A stretch of 35,246 nucleotides of DNA from Streptomyces sp. (GTDB taxonomy: Bacteria; Actinomycetota; Actinomycetes; Streptomycetales; Streptomycetaceae), in the NCBI RefSeq assembly GCF_031181555.1, contig NZ_JAPSKQ010000057.1, forward strand, positions 1 to 35,246, in the 5' to 3' direction. The notes under the pieces were generated by a model. The model had not been told where the DNA came from, did no database searches, and saw only the letters and a list, made by a program, of their open reading frames with translations. Below, in pieces: positions 19,027 through 26,534 of this stretch. Position 1 is the stretch's first letter. Each line of letters starts with the position of its first letter. Made by a program: the position numbers and the translations under genes.

Positions 19027-21639
19027 GTGACAGCGGGAAGCGAATCGGTGCTGGAACTGCTGCCGATGGTGTTCGCCGCCCCCGGCGAGGCCCTGGCGAG
19101 GGCGGAAGAGGTGCTGCGCGACCGCCCCTCGCCCCTGCACGCCTCCGTCGCCCACCAGGTGATCGGCATCTGGCAGCGGGACTTCGGCGACATGCGGCTG
19201 GCCCTGTCCCATCTGCGGCGGGCCCGGAACTGGGCGGCTCGCGCGGACTCGGCCGAGCGGGAGGCGGACGTCCTCGCCACGCTCGGGGTCGCGCTGGTGC
19301 ACGCGGGGCGCACCCGGCAGGGCATGGACGCCCTGGGCCGGGGGGTCGCCCGCGGCACCGGACACACACGCGCGCGCGTGCTGTTCCGCCGGGCGTACGC
19401 GTGGTGGGTGCTGGGCCATCACCAGGACGCCCTGGAGGACGTACGGCGGGCGGTTCCCGTGCTGCGGCAGGCGGGCGACGTGATCTGGACGGCACGTGCG
19501 CTGACCCTGCGGGCCACGGTGCACCTGGCGCTGGGCGCGGTGGAGCGGGCGGACGCCGACTTCACCGCGGCCGAGGCGCTGTGGGACACCACGGACCAGG
19601 AGCACGACAAGGCGGACGCCGTGGAGAGCCGGGGGCTGGCCGCGTTCCGTTCGGGCGACGTCCCGGCGGCGCTGAAGCTGCTCGACGAGGCGGAGGAGCG
19701 GTACGCCAAGCTCGGCACCCCGACGTTCATGCTGAACATCCGGCGCTGCGAGGTGCTGATGGCCGCCGGGCTGGCCGCGGAGGCGCTCGCGGAGGCGGAC
19801 GCCGCGATCAGGACGCTCGACGGGATCGGCGGGCAGTCCACCCGCAAGGCGGAACTGCTGCTGGCCGCCGCGCGGGCGGCCCGGCTGGCGGACGATCCGC
19901 AGACGGCGATCGCGCGCGCGGCGCTCGCCGTGCGGCTGTTCGCGGGGCAGCGGCGCACCTGGTGGGAGACGCACGCGCGGCTGGTGCTGATCGGGGCCCG
20001 CCACGCGGCCGGGCGCGGTTCGGGCCGGCTGGTCGCGGACGCGGCGGCGGTGGCCGAGAAGCTGGCCGCGCTCGGCGCGCCCGCCGCCCCGGAGGCGTCC
20101 CTGCTCGCGGGCCGGATCGCGCTGGACCTGGGCTGGACGGCGGACGCGGAGCGGCATCTGGCGGTCGCCGCGCGCAGCAGGCGCAGCGGCCCCCCGCTGG
20201 CGCGGATGACGGGCTGGGCGGCGCAGGCGCTGCGCGCGCAGGCCGCCGGGTCCGCGCGGGGTGTGCTGGAGGCCTGCCGGCGCGGCCTCGACGTGCTCGA
20301 CGACCACCGGATGACGCTGGGCGCCTCGGAGCTGCGGGCCCGCGCCACCGCGCAGGGCGCGGAGCTGGCCGCCCTCGCCCAGCGGGCCTCTCTGGTCTCG
20401 GGCGGGCCGCGGCGGCTGCTGGTGTGGAGCGAACGCTGGCGGGCCACCGCCCTGTCCGCGCCGCCCACCCGGCCGCCCGCCGACCCCGCGCTGCTCAGCG
20501 GCATGACCGCCTACCGGGAGATCGCCGCCCGCGCGGAGGAGGGCCGGATGGAGGGCAAGCCCGTGCCGGCGCTGGAACGGGAACAGCGGCGCCTGGAACG
20601 GGAGATCCGCTCCCGGACGCTGCACATGCGCGGCGCGGCCCCCGGTGGCGGGGACCGCTTCGACGTCGGCCGGCTGCTCGGGCGGCTGGGCGACGGTGAC
20701 GACGGACAGCTGGTGGAGCTCGCCGTGCTCGACGGGCGGGTGCAGGTGCTGCTGTGCGGGCAGGGGCGGGTGCGGCGGTTCGAGGCGGGGCCGCTGGCCG
20801 CGGCGGAGACCGAGGCCGAGCATGTGCAGGCCGGGCTGCGGAGACTGGCGCACCCCGGGGCGGAGGCACGGCTGCCGGTGGTGGAGGCCGCGGGCCGCCG
20901 TCTGGAGGAGCTGCTGCTGGGCCCGGCGGCGGCGCACCTGGGCCCGGGTCCGGTGGTGATCGTGCCGCCGGGACGGCTGCACCGGGTGCCGTGGGCGTTG
21001 CTGCCCTCGCTGCGGGAGCGGGTGCTGAGCGTGTCGCCGTCGGCGAGCAGCTGGCTGCGCGCGAAGGAGACCGCGCCGCCGCCCGGGGGCCGCCAGGTGC
21101 TGGTGCGCGGCCCGGGTCTGGCAACGGGCGGCGCGGAGGTGCCCGAGCTGGCCGGCCGCTACGGCGGCGCGACCGTCCTGGAGCACGACGACGCGACGGT
21201 GCCGCGCGTGCTCCAGGAGCTGGACGGGGCCGCACTGGCGCACATCGCCGCGCACGGCACCTTCCGCGCGGACGGCCCGCTGTTCTCCTCGCTGCGGCTG
21301 GCCGACGGGCCGCTGATCGTGCACGACTTCGAGCGCCTGGACCGCAGCCCGTACCGGATCATCCTGCCCTGCTGCGACACCGCGCGGTTCGCCACCGTCG
21401 GCGCCGACGAACTCCTCGGCCTGGTGACGGCGTTGCTGCCGCTGGGCACGGCGGGGGTGGTGGCGTGCAGCGCGCCCGTCAACGACGCCGCCGTGGTGCC
21501 GCTGATGCTCGCGCTGCACAAGGGGCTCGGCGCCGGTCTGTCCCTCGCCGAGGCGCTGCGCGACGCCCGGGCCGCGTTGCCCGGTGACGCGCTGCACCAG
21601 GCCACCGGGTGGGCGTTCTCCGCGTTCGGGGCGGCCTGA
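19027..21639 (+). CDS. TPR-CHAT caspase-like protease
   Basis: 870 residues. The first 450 or so are helical tetratricopeptide-type repeats (for example LFRRAYAWWVLGHHQDALED and AFRSGDVPAALKLLDEAEER) that would bind a partner or regulator. The C-terminal 300 form a CHAT domain, the caspase-related cysteine peptidase class. The predicted dyad is His743 in AHIAAHGTF and Cys783 in ILPCCDTARF, with the conserved strand GPVVIVPPGRLHRVPWALL before it. No signal or membrane span is seen. The GTG at 19027 is preferred; upstream codons overlap the promoter gap. CHAT proteases need activation and usually cut one specific partner. The neighbouring subtilase, sigma factor and acidic protein are the obvious candidates, by inference. 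Confidence 0.92.
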   Translation: MTAGSESVLELLPMVFAAPGEALARAEEVLRDRPSPLHASVAHQVIGIWQRDFGDMRLALSHLRRARNWAARADSAEREADVLATLGVALVHAGRTRQGMDALGRGVARGTGHTRARVLFRRAYAWWVLGHHQDALEDVRRAVPVLRQAGDVIWTARALTLRATVHLALGAVERADADFTAAEALWDTTDQEHDKADAVESRGLAAFRSGDVPAALKLLDEAEERYAKLGTPTFMLNIRRCEVLMAAGLAAEALAEADAAIRTLDGIGGQSTRKAELLLAAARAARLADDPQTAIARAALAVRLFAGQRRTWWETHARLVLIGARHAAGRGSGRLVADAAAVAEKLAALGAPAAPEASLLAGRIALDLGWTADAERHLAVAARSRRSGPPLARMTGWAAQALRAQAAGSARGVLEACRRGLDVLDDHRMTLGASELRARATAQGAELAALAQRASLVSGGPRRLLVWSERWRATALSAPPTRPPADPALLSGMTAYREIAARAEEGRMEGKPVPALEREQRRLEREIRSRTLHMRGAAPGGGDRFDVGRLLGRLGDGDDGQLVELAVLDGRVQVLLCGQGRVRRFEAGPLAAAETEAEHVQAGLRRLAHPGAEARLPVVEAAGRRLEELLLGPAAAHLGPGPVVIVPPGRLHRVPWALLPSLRERVLSVSPSASSWLRAKETAPPPGGRQVLVRGPGLATGGAEVPELAGRYGGATVLEHDDATVPRVLQELDGAALAHIAAHGTFRADGPLFSSLRLADGPLIVHDFERLDRSPYRIILPCCDTARFATVGADELLGLVTALLPLGTAGVVACSAPVNDAAVVPLMLALHKGLGAGLSLAEALRDARAALPGDALHQATGWAFSAFGAA

Positions 21640-21648
21640 GCAGGTGCT

Positions 21649-23532
21649 TCACGCCGGCTGCGCCCGGGGCGGTTCCGTGAGCCGCGGCAGGGCTGCGCGG
21701 TCGCCGGAGCCGAGGCGGGCGTAGGCGCCGTACAGGTGGTTGCCGACGGTGCGGACGGACAGCGTGAGGCGTTCCGCGATCTGCCGGTTGCTGAGGCCGG
21801 CCGCGGCGAGCGTGACGATCTGCCGTTGCCGGGCGGTGAGTTCGCCCAGCGTCAGCCCCGCGAGCGCGGGGGTGCGGGCGCCCTGGCAGCGCCGGGCGAG
21901 CGCGGCGGCGCGGACGCGCGAGGTGCGGGCGGCGAGCGGATCCCGGTGGGCGCCCACGGCCTGGGCGTACGCCTCGGCGGCGAACAGCAGGAAGCCGCGC
22001 CGCTGGAGCTCCTCGGCCACCCGGTCCAGCGCGGGTCCGTCGGCGCGGGCGAGGGCGTCGGCGTGGTCGGCGAAGACGCCGCCGAGCCGGCCGGCCGCCC
22101 GTTCGGGGGTGCCGAGGCGTACGGCGTCGTAGGGGTCGCCGTCGGCCCGGCCGTCGCCGCAGGGGTCGCCGTGCGGTTCGGCCGGACCGGCCGGCCGGTC
22201 CCCGGCACGGGCGAGTTCCGCGCGGCAGGACGCGTCGGCGGGAGCGGTGCGCAGGCCCTCGCGGGCCCATGCGGCCGATTCCCGCAGTTCGCCGCGCAGC
22301 CGCGCGTACCGGGCGCGCAGGGCCGCGTACCCGGCCGGGACCGGCACTCCCTCCGCCGCGAGCCGGTCCCCCACGGGTGCCGGGACCGCCGCCACGTCGG
22401 CCCGTTCGATCCGCCGGGTCAGTTCCGCCGCCTCGGCGTCCAGGGCGGGGCCGTACTCCTCGGGTGCGCGGGCCAGCCGGCGGGCCCGCAGCCGGCCTGC
22501 GGCGGCCCGCAGGACCGGGCCGTGCAGGGCGTGGGCGAGGCGGACCCCGCCGTTCTCGTCGACGCGCACCAGGCCCTCGGTCTCCAGGCGTTCCAGGGCG
22601 GCGAGGTCGAGGGCGTCCGGGTCGAGCGGAAGGGGATCGGCGAAGGCGAGGCGGTCGAGCGTCTCGCGCTCCTCGGGACGGGCGCGGTCCAGGAGGTGGG
22701 CGGTGCGTTCGCGCACGAGCGGGGTCAGCGGCACCGGGCCCCGCCAGGCCCACGCGTCGGTGCCCGGGACGCGGGTGGGCCGCCCTTGCCCGCACACCGC
22801 GGCCAGCAGTTCCCGCAGCAGCCTCAGGTCCCCGCCGCACAGGTGGTGCAGCCGGTTCACGGTGAGCGGCTCCGGGGCGTGGCGCGCGCCCGCCGCGAGC
22901 AGCCGCGCGGTCTCCTCCCGGGGCAGCTCGGGCAGCGCCAGGCGGGGCAGCAGTTCCCCGGTCCACAGCCGTGACACGGCGGCGGGCACCGGCTCACCGT
23001 CGGTCACCACGACCAGCAGCCGGGTGCGTCCCTGTACGGCGAGCTGGTGGACCAGGGCGGCGGAGGCGTCGTCGAGCAGATGGGCGTCGTCGACCAGCAA
23101 CGTCCGTGTCCCGGACAGGAGGCGCAGCGCACGGTGCAGGGTGACGGGTTCGGGCAGCAGGGGGGCGAAGGCCGCGAAGGGGAGGTCCCGGGTCTGCGGC
23201 GTTCCGGTGACGCGCGCGCAGTCGGTGCCCCGGACGGCCTCGGTGACGAGCCGGGTCTTGCCCCGGCCCGCCGGTCCGGTCACCACGAGGCCGCGCCGTA
23301 CGCCGGTCAGCGACCGCCGTACCAGGTCGAGTTCGTCCTCCCGGCCGGTGAACGGCCAGGGCGTACGAAGCGTCGTCGCGTCCTTCCCGTACGGCTCGTA
23401 CGGCTCGTACGGCTCGTACGGCTCGTGCAGTTCGTGCAGTTCGTGGAATTCGTGCGGCTCGTGCGGTTCGTACGGCCCGGTGGCGTCCCGTCGCAATGTC
23501 GTCGTCACATGAACAGGAGCGCGGGTGCTCAC
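21649..23532 (-). CDS. Large LuxR-family ATPase regulator
   Basis: 627-residue LAL-type regulator. After an unusual repeat-rich N-terminus comes an AAA/STAND-like ATPase with Walker A GPAGRGKTR (about 86-94) and Walker B RTLLVDDAHLLDD. A helical middle region follows, then a C-terminal LuxR helix-turn-helix (LTARQRQIVTLAAAGLSNRQ, then LSVRTVGNHLYGAYARLGS). It is shorter than the typical 900-residue members. The start is uncertain: GTG 23532 gives the longest product, GTG 23508 removes eight residues, and neither has a clear Shine-Dalgarno. It is convergent with the CHAT gene (9 bases between stops) and divergent from the metalloprotease-like gene, which it may control. Confidence 0.88.
   Translation of the reverse strand: MSTRAPVHVTTTLRRDATGPYEPHEPHEFHELHELHEPYEPYEPYEPYGKDATTLRTPWPFTGREDELDLVRRSLTGVRRGLVVTGPAGRGKTRLVTEAVRGTDCARVTGTPQTRDLPFAAFAPLLPEPVTLHRALRLLSGTRTLLVDDAHLLDDASAALVHQLAVQGRTRLLVVVTDGEPVPAAVSRLWTGELLPRLALPELPREETARLLAAGARHAPEPLTVNRLHHLCGGDLRLLRELLAAVCGQGRPTRVPGTDAWAWRGPVPLTPLVRERTAHLLDRARPEERETLDRLAFADPLPLDPDALDLAALERLETEGLVRVDENGGVRLAHALHGPVLRAAAGRLRARRLARAPEEYGPALDAEAAELTRRIERADVAAVPAPVGDRLAAEGVPVPAGYAALRARYARLRGELRESAAWAREGLRTAPADASCRAELARAGDRPAGPAEPHGDPCGDGRADGDPYDAVRLGTPERAAGRLGGVFADHADALARADGPALDRVAEELQRRGFLLFAAEAYAQAVGAHRDPLAARTSRVRAAALARRCQGARTPALAGLTLGELTARQRQIVTLAAAGLSNRQIAERLTLSVRTVGNHLYGAYARLGSGDRAALPRLTEPPRAQPA
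23388..23477. repeat. 9-bp minisatellite, ten units
   Basis: Ten tandem 9-base units: CGTACGGCT four times in perfect succession, then variants CGTGCAGTT (twice), CGTGGAATT, CGTGCGGCT, CGTGCGGTT and CGTACGGCC. Read in the LuxR-family gene they encode tripeptides Tyr/His-Glu-Pro/Leu/Phe at about residues 20-49. Units are a multiple of three, so copy-number change would alter length without shifting frame. Confidence 0.9.
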
Positions 23533-23604
23533 GCCTGATACAGGGCCACTTGAGTAGACCCCGACTCAGGCGCACGGCCCCGGTGGCACGGCAGCCTGTG
23601 GCCC

Positions 23605-24690
23605 ATGACCGCTCGCTACTGCTCGCTGCCGCCGCAGCCGGCCCCCGCGTTCGCGCCGGGCCTGGCCGCCGAGCGGCTCGGCGCGCTGGTCGGCGGGCGG
23701 CGGATGTGGGTCAACGGCACCGTGCTGCACTACTGCTTCTTCCACGGCGACACCGACGGATCGGTCATCGCCGTCCCCGGGACCGGGCGGACCCGCTGGG
23801 TTTCCTGGGGCGGTGCGAAGGAGCAGCAGGACGTGGTGCGCGAGTGCTTCGAGGAGTGGCGCGGTCTCGGGATCGGGCTGGCGTTCGCCGAGGTCCGTGA
23901 CCGCTCCGAGGCGGAGCTGCGCATCGGGTTCCAGCTCGGTGACGGCTCCTGGTCGGCCGTGGGCAGGGACGCGCTCCGGGTCGGTGTGCACGACCGCACC
24001 ATGAACTTCGGCTGGGACCTGACCGCACCGGGTGAACGCGCGACGGCCCTGCACCAGATCGGGCACGCGCTCGGGATGCTGCACGAGCACCAGAGCCCGT
24101 ACGCCGGGATCCACTGGGACGACGAGGCCGTGTACGCCGAACTGGCCGGCCCCCCGAACCACTGGAGCCGGGACCGGACGTTCCACAACGTGCTGCGCAA
24201 GATCGCCCCGGACGAGGTGAACGGCTCCGTCTGGGACCCGCAGTCGATCATGCAGTACGCGTTCCCGCCGGGGCTGATCCTGGAACCGGAGCAGTACCGC
24301 GGGGGTGTGCATCCGCCGGGCACCCTGTCCCCGGCCGACAAGGAGTTCGTGCTCCGCTGGTATCCGCCGGCCGATCCGCCTCGGCCGCCCGCGCTGGTGC
24401 CGTTCCGTTCGGTGCCGCTGGGTCTGGGCCCGGGCGAGCAGGCGGACTTCCGCATCGATCCGCCGGAGACCCGCGACTACACGGTGGGCGCCTTCGGCGA
24501 CGGCGACGCGGTCGTCGTGCTCTTCGAGGAGCGGGACGGGGAGCCCCGCTTCCTCGCCGGCCACGACGACGGGGGAACCCCGCGCAACGCGACGATCGCG
24601 GCCCGGCTCGTCAAGGGCCGCCGCTATTACGTCCGTGTCCGCCTGTACTCCGTCTGGGGTTCGGGCGAGACGGCGGTCATGTGCTGGTGA
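23605..24690 (+). CDS. Astacin/M12-like protein with altered zinc motif
   Basis: 361 residues. The catalytic-domain core matches the astacin/M12A-like metzincins: ALHQIGHALGMLHEHQSP (residues 149-166) aligns with HExxHxxGxxHE, and SIMQYAF is the Met-turn. The three zinc histidines (150, 154, 160) are present, but the general-base Glu is Gln151 (codon CAG at 24055-24057), so peptide hydrolysis should be weak or absent unless another group substitutes. A beta-rich C-terminal domain (about 265-361) resembles pre-peptidase C-terminal domains. No signal peptide is visible, unusual for this class. The ATG lacks a strong Shine-Dalgarno. The gene is divergent from the LuxR-family gene across 72 bases. 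Confidence 0.85.
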   Translation: MTARYCSLPPQPAPAFAPGLAAERLGALVGGRRMWVNGTVLHYCFFHGDTDGSVIAVPGTGRTRWVSWGGAKEQQDVVRECFEEWRGLGIGLAFAEVRDRSEAELRIGFQLGDGSWSAVGRDALRVGVHDRTMNFGWDLTAPGERATALHQIGHALGMLHEHQSPYAGIHWDDEAVYAELAGPPNHWSRDRTFHNVLRKIAPDEVNGSVWDPQSIMQYAFPPGLILEPEQYRGGVHPPGTLSPADKEFVLRWYPPADPPRPPALVPFRSVPLGLGPGEQADFRIDPPETRDYTVGAFGDGDAVVVLFEERDGEPRFLAGHDDGGTPRNATIAARLVKGRRYYVRVRLYSVWGSGETAVMCW

Positions 24691-24749
24691 CGGCACGGAC
24701 CGGCCGACCGCAGACGGACACCCGATCCACAGTCCGGCGCCGGGGGAGC

Positions 24750-24791
24750 GGCCGGGGATGCCACCCTCGGGGGAGGGTGGCATCCCCGGCC
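24750..24791 (+). terminator. Perfect 19-bp hairpin terminator
   Basis: Left arm 24750-24768 and right arm 24773-24791 are perfectly complementary over 19 bp around a GGGG loop, 60 bases after the metalloprotease-like gene. There is no T tract. The hairpin is strong in either orientation, but only the plus-strand gene ends here. Confidence 0.85.
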
Positions 24792-25001
24792 CACGCCATG
24801 CCCGGTGTTCACACGGCGCCCGTACTGGTCGGCGGCGAGGCTTCACGTTGCGGGCCGCACTGTGCGGGTGAAGAGTGGAATTATATCGGCTCCATATTGA
24901 CCGATGAACATTTCAATCTCTCCGCAGCGCTGCCCGCTAAAGGGCAGAGTGCGCGATGAAAATGAAAGCGCAGCACGACGCTCACCGCATCTGGAATCGT
25001 C
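24792..25001. other. AT-richer gap with small hairpin
   Basis: The leader side of the next gene. From about 24865 to 24920 the DNA is clearly less G/C-rich than elsewhere (for example GGAATTATATCGG and CATATTGACCGATG). TTGACC at 24897-24902 could be a -35 box, but I find no matching -10. CTGCCC-GCTAAA-GGGCAG (24930-24947) is a small hairpin. No convincing gene or riboswitch is seen. Confidence 0.4.
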
Positions 25002-26519
25002 ATGGCCAGAACCACCCGGCGACATGTCTCCCGCACGGTCAGCGCATCCGTCGTGGCTGCGGCGCTTGCGTTTCCCGCGAGCCTGACGATTGCCGCAGCA
25101 GCACCTCACGCCGGCAACGGGATCACGGCTGGAATACCCGCTCAGACGACGCCTCCTCCGCCCACCCCGACGGCGGAGCCAATGCCCACGGAGCCTCCGC
25201 CGCCGACACCGACCGACCCGTCGGGACCGCCGACACCGACCGACCCGTCGGAACCGACGAAGCCGAGCGAGCCGTCAGAACCGACGAAGCCGGACGACAC
25301 CCCGACGGAGGGCACCCAGGAGCCGGACGGAACGCCGGAAACCGATCAGTCACCCGAACCCGAAGGAGAATCGGACCGGACGACGCCCGAGCCCACCGTG
25401 GAACAGGAGAAAGAAATTGAAGAAGTAACTGAGGTGCTGATTCAGGAAACGACGGAAGCCCCTGAGGAACTCACGCGGAGCGTGGAGAAATTGACCACCG
25501 TCCTGCGTACGGTCGAGGACCCGGAGATATCACCGCAGGAGAGGGAAGGGGCCATCGGGAGCGCAAAGGACATCGCTGCCGCGCTGGAGGTGATCAATGG
25601 CCCCGGGACACCTGCCGAGGTGCGGGGAAAGCTGATCGGGATCGTGAAGCAGATGGTCGCTGCGCTGGACGCGGCCAGTGACCCGGGAATTCCGCTCGAG
25701 GAGCGGGCCGTGACCATCCTGACCGTGCAGAGGTGTACATCCACCCTGGACATGATCGGCGACCCCGAGACGCCGCGGGAGCTGAGGGATCACTTGGTCA
25801 ACAGCATCGATCAGGTGTACCACGTCCTGATGTCGGGCGAGGGCGCGGCCCCGGCACCGGGCGAAAACGCGGCGAAGAGCGGAATCCGCGTCACGCAGCG
25901 GTCCCGCCAGGACGCGGCGACGATAGGCGTCGCGCTGGAGACGACCGGTCGGTCCGAGACGTCCGGGGGGGACCGGAACGGTCTCGCGGAGACCGCGGAC
26001 GAAGCCAGTTCGTCACTGCAGGAGAACAGTGACCCCAGGGTGTCGGACAAGGACCGGGAGGAAGCGAGGAGGAAGGCGGACGAGCAGCTCGCCCGGTTGA
26101 ACGAGCAGCTGAAGAAGGTCGCCTTCGCCCAGGGCCTGCCGGACGTCCCCCTCGGCGAGGCGGCTGAAGTCTGCGCCAATGCCCTCTTCAAGTCCGTCCC
26201 CGACCGCGCTCTCACCCCGGGCCTCGAAAAACTGACTCCCGAGCAATGGGACACCGAAGGGGTGAAGGATTACTGGAAGGCCAGGGAATCCGGGTCCGAC
26301 TCCCTCGACGTCCAGGCCCAGCTGCAGAACAACGAGTACGCCAACGCCCCGTTCGAAGTCGCACCGCTCGTCACCGGGCTCGCCGACGTCGTACCGGCGA
26401 ACAGGCTGTTCGGCACCGTCGGCATTCCGGGTCTTCACTGCCTGCAGTCGGCTCGACACCTCGACCAGCAGGGAGTGGTGGCGGAGACCTGGCTCCAGAT
26501 GGTCGAAGAGGAGATGTAG
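25002..26519 (+). CDS. Secreted Pro-rich protein with helical repeats
   Basis: 505 residues, no named family recognised. A Sec-type signal (Arg-rich start, hydrophobic core about 12-33, AAA-AP cleavage region) is followed by a Pro/Thr/Glu-rich linker (about 48-135) of the sort that spans the cell wall. Then come at least three repeats of about 27 residues, each opening with Asp/Gly-Pro-x-x-Pro and ending in a helix. Examples are DPGIPLEERAVTILTVQ and DPETPRELRDHLVNSIDQV, with a related unit near residue 345 (DPRVSDKDREEARRKADEQL). Two Cys residues near the C-terminal third could pair. Codon use contains many A/T third positions, unlike the neighbours. Only a weak GGAA precedes the ATG. It is tail-to-tail with the next gene. 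Confidence 0.82.
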   Translation: MARTTRRHVSRTVSASVVAAALAFPASLTIAAAAPHAGNGITAGIPAQTTPPPPTPTAEPMPTEPPPPTPTDPSGPPTPTDPSEPTKPSEPSEPTKPDDTPTEGTQEPDGTPETDQSPEPEGESDRTTPEPTVEQEKEIEEVTEVLIQETTEAPEELTRSVEKLTTVLRTVEDPEISPQEREGAIGSAKDIAAALEVINGPGTPAEVRGKLIGIVKQMVAALDAASDPGIPLEERAVTILTVQRCTSTLDMIGDPETPRELRDHLVNSIDQVYHVLMSGEGAAPAPGENAAKSGIRVTQRSRQDAATIGVALETTGRSETSGGDRNGLAETADEASSSLQENSDPRVSDKDREEARRKADEQLARLNEQLKKVAFAQGLPDVPLGEAAEVCANALFKSVPDRALTPGLEKLTPEQWDTEGVKDYWKARESGSDSLDVQAQLQNNEYANAPFEVAPLVTGLADVVPANRLFGTVGIPGLHCLQSARHLDQQGVVAETWLQMVEEEM

Positions 26520-26534
26520 AAGGGCCTCACCCGG

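Noticed and set aside
16310..21639. A CRISPR type III-E locus
   Set aside because: No repeat-spacer array, no gRAMP/Cas7-11, no Cas1/2 and no Csx30-like membrane protein are present; only the TPR-CHAT and sigma-factor theme is shared.
24681..24959. 92-codon plus-strand frame after the metalloprotease-like gene
   Set aside because: It runs through the terminator hairpin, has no ribosome-binding site and shows no codon bias or motif.
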